A stretch of 64,000 bases of DNA from positions 341,181 to 405,180 of the forward strand of contig NW_019091576.1 in NCBI RefSeq assembly GCF_001949145.1. The letters run 5' to 3'. The notes under the pieces were generated by a model. The model was not told the DNA's origin, ran no database searches, and saw only the letters and a list, made by a program, of their open reading frames with translations. Below are positions 36,801-48,800 of the stretch, one piece after another; position 1 is the stretch's first letter; every line of letters begins with the position of its first letter. Origin of the DNA: Acanthaster planci (lineage: Eukaryota > Echinodermata > Asteroidea > Valvatida > Acanthasteridae). The position numbers and the translations under genes are program-made.

Positions 36801-39800
36801 TCTAGGTATTCAGTTTGTTGGGTTTAGTGCCTCATTTTCCTTTTTTGGATGGGGAGGGAGGTTCGTTTGGTAGTCTGTTAAGCTCGTTTTTTTCTTTCCC
36901 TTAGATTTCTCAACTCCAATACTGCTCTGGGACCCTAACACCATTTTCCCACCCTTGGGAGGAATATCGCATGCTGTAGCAGGAAATGACCAAACGTATA
37001 TCTGTCAGGTATGGAATGTTTTTTTTTTTTCAATTTCCTCTCGCAGCAACATCACTGATACAATGATACGATTGTCCTTAAATTTTCCAAGATTAAAAAG
37101 TCTCTGTAGGTGTCGATTTGTATACCAATTGTCTCTGGATTTTTAAGCTGCTATAGCTTAACCGAACAGCTAGACTGTCTAACATCTACAGTCTGTACAT
37201 GTCTTTGCTAAAGATTTGTCACATGCGTACGCTGCCTCAGAACATCGCGGCTGCTATAAGTTGACCGTGGACATCAAACAATAAACACCAAAGAAATCTT
37301 GTTTTACTTCACGCTCGGCTCCTTTACCTCAGGCTTGCGTAACCGTTTGGAGTTGACTGTTTGCTTTGTTTGTTTTGTTTCTTGTTCTTGTTTTTAATCC
37401 AGGTGAGCCATTATCGAGGCACCCAGTCCTGGTTTTATTTTACACTTTGTGTATGTAGCACACAGAGATTTGTTTTGCTTAATTGATGGGAATTAGTGTT
37501 TTGGTGAAAGAAAAAAAAGTATCGCTGATTTTCTTTTTCTAAGAGAGTCCTAAGCCACTTCTGATATCGTGATTGCTGATATCGCGATATTCGATGTAAA
37601 GTTGTTCCATAAGTTAGTGATACAAGTTCGTTTCATTGACAAAAACTCCTGAGAATATCCAACACTACAGGTACCCAGATTGCAGGACCCAGCTTCTTTA
37701 AAGTGGACAGTGGATTGGCAGGAAGTGACGGCAACCCGGAACAGCAGCTTACAGGACGACAGCGGACTTTATACGAGCACCAGTATTCTCACGTTACCGG
37801 CGGCAGACATCCACCAGGGCCAGATTGTGCAGTGCTACGCCCAAACAGACGACCACGGTTTGCTGAGTACGACGGTCATGACTCACGTGAAAGGTGAGCA
37901 GCCGTTTATGACTCTGTTGTTGCATTGCCGTAGCCCGTATCTAGGATGGCCACCAGAACATTGTGACTATCTTGAGGCTGTAGTGGAGGGTTAGCCGAAC
38001 TGCATCGGTTGTAGCACAGTCAGGTTATTCAAATATTTCATATAACTTTTCATTTACCTGATCAAATGTATGTAGTTTAAAGTGCATTCATTTATGTCAA
38101 TAATCTAAAGAAATCTTGAATTCTGAACCCTTGAATCCTTAAAGAACTCTTTAATTCAGTTGAATCGGGCATATTCCTTACCTATTTATGAATTATTTTT
38201 GAGCAATGATTTCCACCAATAAAGACCCTGAAACGCTGACCGTCTGAAGGGATAGTGTAAAAGCTTCGAGAGGCGCCTGATTCGACCCCAAAAGAACCCA
38301 CTCACCTTTGCCTCATTATAAACGTACCAAAAGAACTTACTCACCTTGTCCCCGATTATCAAAGCACGTCTGTGATGTTTTAGTAGAGTCTGGCATAATT
38401 CGTCACCGTTTTTATGAAGAGGCGAATTTCTCACCGGCAAGTGAAACTTAGATTTTGAGAAAATCACATTTGAAGTTGGTATCTTTTTGAAGCACTGGTT
38501 TTCCACGTATTTGGCGTACCTTTGACTTGTGGTAGGTAGCCCATTTGATTTTGCCAAAAAACAAAACAATACAAAACAAAAACAGAAATTAAAAGAAAAA
38601 TGGGGCCAAAGTGACTCTTCGTGAGGATGGTGACGATATAGGGTTTTGTGCTTCGTGGCACCACGTCTGTCAGCTTCGTTTCACTAACCACGTCGGTTGC
38701 AAAAAGTCGACCTTGCAGAATACCCACATACGGGCAATTCACAATCCAGCGCGCTTCTGAGGGGGTCAAAGGAGAGGTCCTTTTGTCAAGTTCAAAAACA
38801 TGGCCAACCCATCGCAATTTGTGTTGCTGTCAATACCAGTGGACAACTTGAGGAACTTTTGTTGTTGATCAGTGCACAATGTACCTATCAGAAAACCGCT
38901 ACCTCGATTAATTAGCACCGATACTCATAGAAAACCACTCAAATCTTCTTCCCTGACAACAACGTTACCGGACCCTTTTCCCAAAAGGCCTCTCCTTGGC
39001 AGCCTTCAGGCGGCGCACTAAACTGTGAATCGTTCGTTTATTCACAAAATTGGTGACAAGATGACGGAGATAAGTCGCCGAATTGAAATTCCCTTAGAAA
39101 AAAAAATCAAGGTAGGGGAGGGGTCCTTCCAATCTCGAATGCACAGAAGTACTCTTGTTTCCAATTGAAAAGTGCACCCTTCAGACAAGAGACAAGTAGA
39201 AAGTATATCCTTTCCCTCTTGAAAGAATATCGCATAGGCTATTGTTTATAGATTTGAGGTGTAAAAACATTAACATACGTTGAAGAGGACGAAGTTTCAA
39301 TAGGTTATAACCATTCACGAGAGGCGTCCCTTTAGAAGGACCTTATTATTGAATCGCCCTTCAAACATATTTTAACGATTCAATCCTATAACGACAGTTT
39401 GTTTCAACCCTTCCACAGTTCCGCCGTCTCAAACCAGTTTATCGCTGTATGGTAGCAGCGGAGCACTGGCAGCGAGAGTTAGTCTTGTGGAAGGTGAGCC
39501 ATATTCCTTCCTCTGCACTGTGAGGCAGACCAGACCCGCTGCCACCATCCGGTGGCTCCTGGACGAGAACGATCAGAGAACCGACCCACCTCCCTCGGGG
39601 GATCGTGACACGCTGATGGACACCACTAGCAGCTGGACGCTGGTGCCCAGCCGAGCCAATCACGGGCAGAGGGTGAAGTGTGCGGCGAGCACCGCCGAGT
39701 CGCAGTCTCCCCTACCGTCTGTGACAGCCACTCTAGATGTTACAGGTACGCTTTCTGCGCACCTTTGGGTGGTCTGACGACCATCTCCCTCCCTGTTAGT

Positions 39801-42800
39801 TGTCACATCCTTGCCCAAACGATCCCTGCAAAACTGGCATGGGGGCTCATTTGCAATTCCTGTCCCATCTCGCGTGAGTTTCCTAAGTCTCATCCCTGGA
39901 CTATTTGAGGGTGAGAAGCATATGCCTGTATTTCAAATACCTTTTGCTATGAAAACTCTTGCATTATCTCGGTAGGCCCACACTATTATTATTTTATAAG
40001 GTTTTTACATTAAAACAGGGGCGATAGGTTAAAGGTAGCTGTAAGGTGGAGATACCTCCCTTGAATGGCAAACACGTAGCCCTAACTCCTGGCATATCAG
40101 TTACAGTGACCATGACTGTCTGGATTAAATGCTTGACGCTCCTTGCTTTGACAGCAAAATTGCAGCATTACTGCTTTGGCATTTATCCGCAGGTCCACCT
40201 GACAGTCCTACTATCAGTGGCCTCCAGTCGGTGACTGAAAATGAGCGCATCCAACTTAGGTGCCAGGCAAGGCGGGGGTATCCCGACGACTGGGAACTGG
40301 TGTGGTCTGACGAGGGTTCAACTCTCGCTGGTTCACTGACCACCGCCATCTCGACGTCTGGGAGCCGTTTCACATTCACCAGCATGCTAAACTTCGAACT
40401 AAGCAGGGAAGACGATGGAAGAGTGATCAATTGCACCGCTAGGAGACGCGGTTCTTCCCAGCGTGTCACTGCATCTCTGGGTCCTATCAACGTCCACTGT
40501 AAGACTCTCTCGTTATTTCTCACTCCTTAAGCCTAAGATAGCTGAGCTATTTCTTGACCATCCCAGAGCCGTTGGGCGTATTCTACCTCCTGGGAGAATC
40601 GGCTGTCGTGCGTTTGATATATGAAAAAACATATACGGATGTAAAACCAATGCCGATCAGTACAAATGTTGAGCTTCAGCACAATGTTAGCATTTTAATG
40701 ATTTTGTAGTTACGATCATTTGCTGCGTGCGTTCGGTAGTATTGGAAAAGTATACTTTTTGGCTGACTTGTCTTTGAATAAATGGGCGCTGCCCGACAAC
40801 AAAAAGCTTGATTGACACGATATTGATGTACACGGGATAGGACAGGACACCAAACAAAACAAAACCTCTTACAGGCTTGTCTCTTAAAAATATGCAGTAC
40901 AGAGATACAGGAAACGATATGTTGGGGGGTACCAGCCTGTCTATTCTTTCGAAGTTAAGTAACCTCAACTCAGTAAGCGAAAGAGTTTTGCCCAATAGCT
41001 TTTGAGCAGGCTTCTTAAGCCGAGAATCTGGATCACTTTAGTGGTGTCCATTTTATAAATGTTGGACATGATTTTTGGAGAGTGTGTCATGTTGAGACAA
41101 CCCACGTTCCTATGTGGCATTCTTTTTGAACATGGATTCCTGCGTTCTGATGATAATCTATAAGTTTCTACGAATTTAACACTCCATTTGCAATTTTCCA
41201 GTGTTGCCGTTTTAAGTGTAAATATACCTCGTTTACTTTGACACAAGTTTGGAGAGAACTTGTGGTTATAAATCTGGGGTCATGAATTGTAGCACGATGA
41301 ATAAAACTGTTTGACCAAATTTTGCATGGCTTTTCTTTCCCCACGTGAAAACCACATATTCAGACCATCCGTACCTTTCTGAGCCAGTGGCCCCTGGCCC
41401 CGTCTGGGAAGGTGATGACGTCATTCTTTCCTGCAGCGCAGACGCCAACCCCAAGCCGGCTAACTTTATCATCTGGGAGAAGGTCGGGTCCTTTGCCTCG
41501 CTACCTTCGGTCTACAGCGATGGCACAAGCACTCTGACACTGCTCAACATCAGCAGGGAGCAGGCTGGCCCATACAGGTGCCGTGGGGACAACGGTGTAC
41601 CACCGTTAGTGCATTCCAGTCACATAAACCTCACCGTTCGTTGTAAGTATCCGTCTAATTACATCTGCGTGTAAACAATGGGAACCTTTGATGAGCCTTA
41701 TTGTATAATGTAGGCAGTGTTCAAGGATTTTTTGGAGCTGGGAACGGTTCAGGATTTTTGGCATCACAAGAGAGACTACTTATATTTAGCTGAGATTAGC
41801 TTGGCTAAATTGTTTACGTGGGACTGCCTACTTCCTGTCCAACCAAACTAGTGTGATCGACATAGGTACAAACTTAGTTATGTTGTACTTGGCCTGTTTG
41901 ATACAATACATACATTTATTATGGATATGCGGTATTTTTGTTCTGTTCCTCGTACCAGTGCTATTAAGTGCCAAAAACTTATTTATTAACGTGGTTCATT
42001 GACAAAAACAGTTAAACCATATCCACCCTTGGACGTCTCGATTCAACAAGGACGTATCACTACGGAGTCGTTGACCGTCAAATGGACGCCGGGCAGCGAG
42101 GGAGGCGAGAAGCAGTGGTTTTACGTTAGTTACAGCGAGACGGGATATACCGGCGACTCGGTATCCGCCATCAGAAGTGTCAAGCTGTACAACGTCAGCG
42201 AGTACACGCTGGTCGGCCTACGTCCCGACACTGAGTACGAGGTTGAGGTCTATGCGGAGAACGCCAATGGTGCCAGCGAAGCCGTTAAAACACTGGGCAC
42301 CACTCTTCGTAAGACTTGTTTTCATCCCGTCAAACTCATCCTTTTACCCAACCATATTTAAAAAAATAGGTAAATAAAAATGCCACCCGAAGCCCCACTA
42401 TATTTTAAGTTGCGGACAGTTTATTACAGTAATCAAACGATAATTATACGGATACTAACTAGGTGCTTACCAATTAATTGCAAAGAAAACCAATAAATTG
42501 ACTGGAACGAATTTTGATTCATCAACTTTTGGAATATCGTGCCGGTGCCCTACCAACTGAGCTAACCGGGTCTGTATTGGTAGATTCTCTTGAATGGTAT
42601 GGTGCCTTGGATTTTATGATTTTCGACTTGCCCCCCACCCCACTAACGCAACTAACAAGTTGGAAGAACCGCCAGTGCACGGTTGGGTAGCGGTCGGTAG
42701 AGCGCCAGCTGGTTCTAATCACGCTCCGCTGCATTATTCCTCTTCGTCACTAAAATAGGCTTAATCGCGGTGCAGTCAAGCACTTTTGTTCCTCTTTGTA

Positions 42801-45800
42801 AATTAAAGACTGTAATAATGAGATTACCCTTCAGTAATGAATGTGTTTCTTACTTGTTTTACGGGTTATACAGGGCCCCTCGTGACGACCTGCCTGTATT
42901 TAGTCGGTATTGGTGCCCTGACGCTTCTGTTGTTCATCAGCACCGTAATAAACCTCACCCAGTGTTACAGAAGTAAGAACACGAGGCAGAAACCATCCAA
43001 AAAAGGTAGCACTGTCAATTTTTGTCATTAAAGACGGAACTTCAATATTCCAAGCGAAAGGCTGGAAAGTGTGGTCTCACATTGTCATAGTCTGAAAATT
43101 CCCCAAGTCGCTTCCATTATGCAGGCTCAACCAGTGTGAATTGATTTTCTTTACCCACAATGTTTAAGGTTCATTTTTAATTATTACATTGATTGTATGA
43201 TTTTTTTCTTTTTAAGTAACTACCTTTTCATTTTCCTCCCCTTAGAAACTCAACCACAAAGTGTCTCGGAACGGTGAGTCCAGCGAAGCCGCCTTTCCAT
43301 ATGCGCGTCATCTCGCCAAGCGTTGTTTTGGGGCGATGTGACAGACGAACGCAACGGAGTCTTGTGTTATGTTAAAGGAGTCAATTTTTTTGTCCGTTAA
43401 ATTAAATAGCATGAACGCATCGTGTATACAATGCAACACCAATGAAAGAAATACTTAATGCACCTTAAGAGTTATTGAAGTGCTGTGTATTTGACTTGAA
43501 GTCTATAGTGCGTCATTTCCAAACGCTGACAACTAATACATTGAAACTATGGTCACCCACAACTAACCAAGACGGAACCAGCGATGAATCTTTTGTTTAC
43601 CCCGCTAAACGCAGCTAAAGTCTTTTTCCTTTTGAGTTAATATCATTTTAAAAGCACGTGGCCTAGGAGCCAAAAGTAACCCGCAGTTGTGCTGAATGGA
43701 GACATTTCCAGGATTTAATCAATATCATTGTCAGGAAAACACCAATAATTTGTGTCTAGTCTGGTGCATCATGCCTGCGCTAGCACGTAGGCAACGAGCA
43801 AGCAGGTTGATCAAGGTACTCTTTCCTCAAATATCCACCTTGATTTGGAACTTCCTGATCAAGGATTTGCTGATTTGCAAAATAATTGAACGCTAATATT
43901 CAAGATTGGAGCAGATATCTTAATTTCCCTCTCACCTTCCTTTTTGTAATGAGTTCCTCTGTTTTGAACACTTTAATAGGAAAGCTGGCACCAGGGTGTC
44001 ATCACGGGTCGTTGAAGATATGACAAGTTACGAAAATGTCGGTAAGTGTGCACACAGCGAGAATGGAAACAAATGTGTTGGAGACATTACATCTACCAGT
44101 GCTCGTTAATTTGAATAGGTCTGTTGCCTGTCACAAAAAATGCCAAAGCGTCTGTGCTTTAAAGTGGTGATAGGTTTACTTTAAATTATACAGAGATGGG
44201 CATTCCGTTTCATACTCCAAGCTATCCACCAGGGCTTCTTTTGAGGAATATACATCGGAGTCATTATCAATTATGAAGTAACATAACAACTTCCAGAACA
44301 ATAACAGCATACAAAAGCAAAAGCAAAACAAAAACAATAAAACAAAACAAGCACCCCAAAGCCTCTTTATCGAGTCATGTGCATTATATGTTTAGTATTT
44401 TCTGCGTCGAGGGAGTGAGGTTTAAACTACGACGTTCGGTACATTGCCCAACAACACGTACATTTCTCAAATGTCAATTGCATTTTTCCGGACAAGCACA
44501 TGTATGGCTTAATTAGCCAGATTAAAATGACCTTTACCGCAAAAGTGGGGAAACCTACGTAAAAGAGGAGCCATAGAATAGAAAACTTTTTTGAGTTGTC
44601 CTCTGCTTTGCTCCATGGAGGAGCCGAAAGCTCGATGTGGAATTTTCAGGGACTGACTCTTTTTCATTTAAAGAGTGACCACAGTTTTATGACTCCTGAT
44701 TTCAGCAATACCGATGCAGACCGTTAGAGCACGGGTCGTTGATCCGGTGGAGTCCACATACCATGATACCTCTGACTGCCAGGCGACGATCTCGCGAGAC
44801 CAGCTAATCTTTGTGCGAGAGCTCAACCAGGGAGCTTTCTTCAAGCTGCTGCTGGCTAGAGCCAAAGGCATCGAGCGGTCTGGTGTTGTAACCCCTGTAG
44901 CCCTCAAAACGGTGAAAGGTAGGCGCAGGTTAGGAATGCTTCGTAAACGCATTTTTATGATCAGCAAGAGAGTGCATACTAGCATTGCCCATCTGCCCAG
45001 CTGTTCTTCGAGACAAAATTACTTTTGTATCCATTGCAGCAATAAGTCTATAAAATATTCCTCTTGCTCCCGCTAGACGTAAGCGGAATTATCATACTAA
45101 TTATATTTTTAATGTCCTAAAAATTGCAAAACACCATGGAGCATCTTAATTGGAATTGGTGCCATATAAATGTATCATTTTCAGTGTAATTATTATGGAC
45201 AAAATATGGACAAAATAACATTGAATATGTCTTGCGTATCTTGTAATCTTGTAACATTTTGAACGGGCGTTATACGTGGTTTTGACAGGAAACGTGAAAC
45301 AGAAACAGAAAAAAGGAATGAATAAAATTTTTAACAATTCAAAAGAAGGTTTGAACCCGCACGGAATACAACCTGCTGTTATAACTTTACAATGTCCATA
45401 TAACGGGACATACACCAAATTATTAGTAATTTGCGTTATATTCTTTTTTATGGCTTGCCGTAGTTACCTATCAATCCTACAGTTTTCCCTTTTATGGGTA
45501 TTGCTAAGGGAAAAAAGATGGAAACACCCACATTTGTTTCAGCTAACCACGAAATAAAAAATGAACGTTGTTGCCTTACGCAAAGACTGTTGGGGAAGAC
45601 CAAACTGACCAGGCAAGACACATATGGACAAGGAACAACGTTGGTGTTATTTCGAATGAGGGAAAACAAGGCTATTTTCCGAAAATATCCCCATCCGTCT
45701 GCTTTGGACGGCGTCATATTCTACCACATTTGTGCAACGCTCCTCTTCTGTACCTCTTTCGCGGGAAAAGCAAATGTAATGGACACGTAAACAGTCCTGA

Positions 45801-48800
45801 AAGTAGAAAACAAATGTAAAAAAACTGCTGTATTTGCACCTCTAGCGTAGTTTTTGGTCTGTTTCCTGTCCGTGTCATTTTATTAACTTTGCAGATGAAA
45901 CCGATCAGAAGGAGAGACAGAACCTAATCTGGGAGCTGAAATCGATGAAATCGCTCACCCGCCATTCTAACATCGTCCAGCTACTTGGGTACTGCATCGA
46001 GAAAGGTACGACAGTTTTGGCCATGCACAGAAAACATATCCGCATATTTTGACATTTGCCACATGAGACTGATGACAAACAACGATGGCAAAACCTGTGA
46101 AGGGAGTGTACCAAAAAACATTGACGAATTTCCCCTAAACTATGTAGATTGAAGAAACAACTCTGCCTCTTGTAACAGAGTCTTCAATAGAAAATGTGGA
46201 ATAACAAAAAGCAAATTTGACAGCGAACCAGAAAGGGAAAGTTTACTGAAACCTGTAAAATGCCAATACTGAATTCAATATATTTTAATGGACTATGGCG
46301 GTAAAGGCAAGTGAGCTAGTATTCATTAACTCGAGTTCAGTGTTTTAGTACCAACTGGTGCCCTTTATGACAACCATTTCCTTTTGTCTTTAAGCTTACG
46401 AGAATTCTCCCAAAGTATTTTGTGTTCTAGGCATCCATCTGAGTGCAACGTGATTACAAGGTACTTAAGAAGTATTTATTGCTGTTTGACCAGTTCACCC
46501 TCCCACACATTCCCCCATGAATGCATGGCTTCTTCGTTTCGTTATAACATGATATAGTGAGAAAGGTGAGACAGAATATTAATAATTTGAGAGTGGCAGA
46601 AAAAAATAGTTGCATCCTTGGCAGACCAATTTTTTTTATCATGGAAATAAACCAAATTCTTTTCAAAATTGGGAAAATCAGCAGAGTTCGATGTTCGCCA
46701 TTTTGAAGGATGACATTCAAAATTGGTCTGTGCAAATTTTAAAATGACCGCAGATTGCAAATGGTTCCTAATTTAGTTTGACTCCAACTCATTTGTATAA
46801 ATCCTATGAACAGATCCAATGTATATAATCCTGGAATACACGGCCAATGGGACATTGAAGGAGCTCCTTGCTGACCATCAAAGCCAGTCAGAGGCGGTGT
46901 ATGACAACCTAAGGGGGGCTGCCGACTCCTCTCTCACCCCTCAGACTCTGCTGAGCCTGGCGAAGGGTGTGGCTGACGGCATGGCTTTCCTGGCCTCACA
47001 CGCGGTAAGACTCGATGTAGTTATGTATACCCACCAGCTTTAAACAGACACATGACAATTATACATGTCAAGATCTAGTGATGCAACAACGCCTTCGTAA
47101 GCGCGTGGTGCAGCAGGTGATTTTCACTTGTAAACAATAATTTTCCAATTGTGCGCACACAATCTTGTTTTTTCTCTCACGATCTGTTCCTGGAAAGCTA
47201 CCACATGCTGGCACATTACTGAACGTCATTAGTGGCCATTGTTAAGATTTGAAGTGTTGCGGGCTACCTTACTTTTTCACTTGAATTATTGCTTTATTCA
47301 CATTTTTGTGTAAATAAAACATGCGAATACTCTAACAACTGTGTATAAATAACCTTTGTCTTTTGTAAAACGCTACTCGCGAAAGCCCACTCCCTTTTGG
47401 CCGAAGCATTTGAATTCGTGCCTTGTCTAAGTACTGCTCTTTTGCCGTAAATTTACTTGTTTAATTTCATTTATACTAAACGCTTGAGGTATTTTACCGA
47501 ATAGCACACTTTTGTTATATATCATTAAATACACTTTGACTCGCCAAAGTCTATTGAATTGATTTGTGCTGCTTGGATGATTTCCAAAGAGGATGACTCT
47601 ACTATCCAGGAGGGCTGGGATCTAACCGATGTTTGATCTAGCCGAAGCCTGTGATTTTTTTGCACTCCATTTGAGGATTTTTCTCCCTCTCTTTTATATC
47701 TTAGTGCCTTCACAAAGATCTTGCAGCTTGCAACGTTTACGTTGGTGATGGAATGGTCAGCAAGCTCTCCGATTTTGGATTTGTCAGTGACGTTGCTCAC
47801 ATGAGAAAGTATCAGCGACAGAACCAGGTATTACAGACGACCAGGCACAGAATGAGTGGACAGTATTTAGCATTGCAATGTAGCCTATACAGCCCCTGAA
47901 TGAACTTTTGATTGGTGCGTCGTTGATCACGTTCCATTCAACTAGTACTTCTGCTAAACTGTTACTGTTTAATCACAATGTTGTTTTAGTTGCGATGGTG
48001 TTGTTAGCGCGTTTCCAGCTTCTCATACACATTAAGTGAGAGATCAATCCTTTCGTTTCCATTATTCTTCTCGTGTCGTTGAACTTTTCATTGTACTTCA
48101 TCAAGTTATTGTCAACTATGCATAATCTTAATGAGCATTTATTATTTGTGCAATGGGAGAATTTCCAATGGGAGGCATGTTTGAGATTACATTCACTTCC
48201 AAAAATTTAGTTTTTTTAATTAATGTAAAACATTCAAAAATGCCTGATAGCTAAGCGCCTTCTGACAGTCTTTAGGCTTCAAAAAACCTTTTTCTGTTCC
48301 TGAAACCTCGACGAACTGTTGGATTCCTCTCGGGTTTGTGCAGTGGCTTTTAAGGTTATGACCTAGGGATAATTTACATAGATTCTCACTGCGGTTCTGC
48401 GGTTTGGTTGAAATTCGGGATGCCAGAATTGAAGTTAACTTTATTTTCGCCATTGAAGAAGGTCCGCAGCTATGGAAAGTTAAAAACCCGCGCTGTTTAA
48501 GAAATGATGTTTTCTTCATGATAATAATCATTTATTGAATCGCATAGTATAGTATTTTGATCCAGTAATCTTATATTTCAATGTCTAGGGTTGTGTCCCA
48601 CTGCGATGGATGGCACTAGAGTCGGTCCGTGATGATGTGTACACAACAGAGAGTGACGTGTGGTCCTTTGGGATTCTTCTCTGGGAAATCGTAACTTTGG
48701 GTGAGAACACGACATATCATATATCTAAATGAAAATCAAGCAAAGGTTGACGAAACCAGGTGAAAGGAACTACGGTTTGTTTTTAATTTCTTGCTGTTTC

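Noticed and set aside
42535-42730. tRNA-like sequences (GGTTAGCTCAGTTGGTAGGG on the minus strand; GGTCGGTAGAGCGCCAGC on the plus strand)
   Set aside because: Only 5'-half tRNA similarity in opposite orientations with no matching B-box and acceptor stem; probably SINE debris.
45448-45790. Overlapping ORFs on both strands in a kinase intron
   Set aside because: They lie between two well-defined kinase exons, are open on both strands and have no domain signal.
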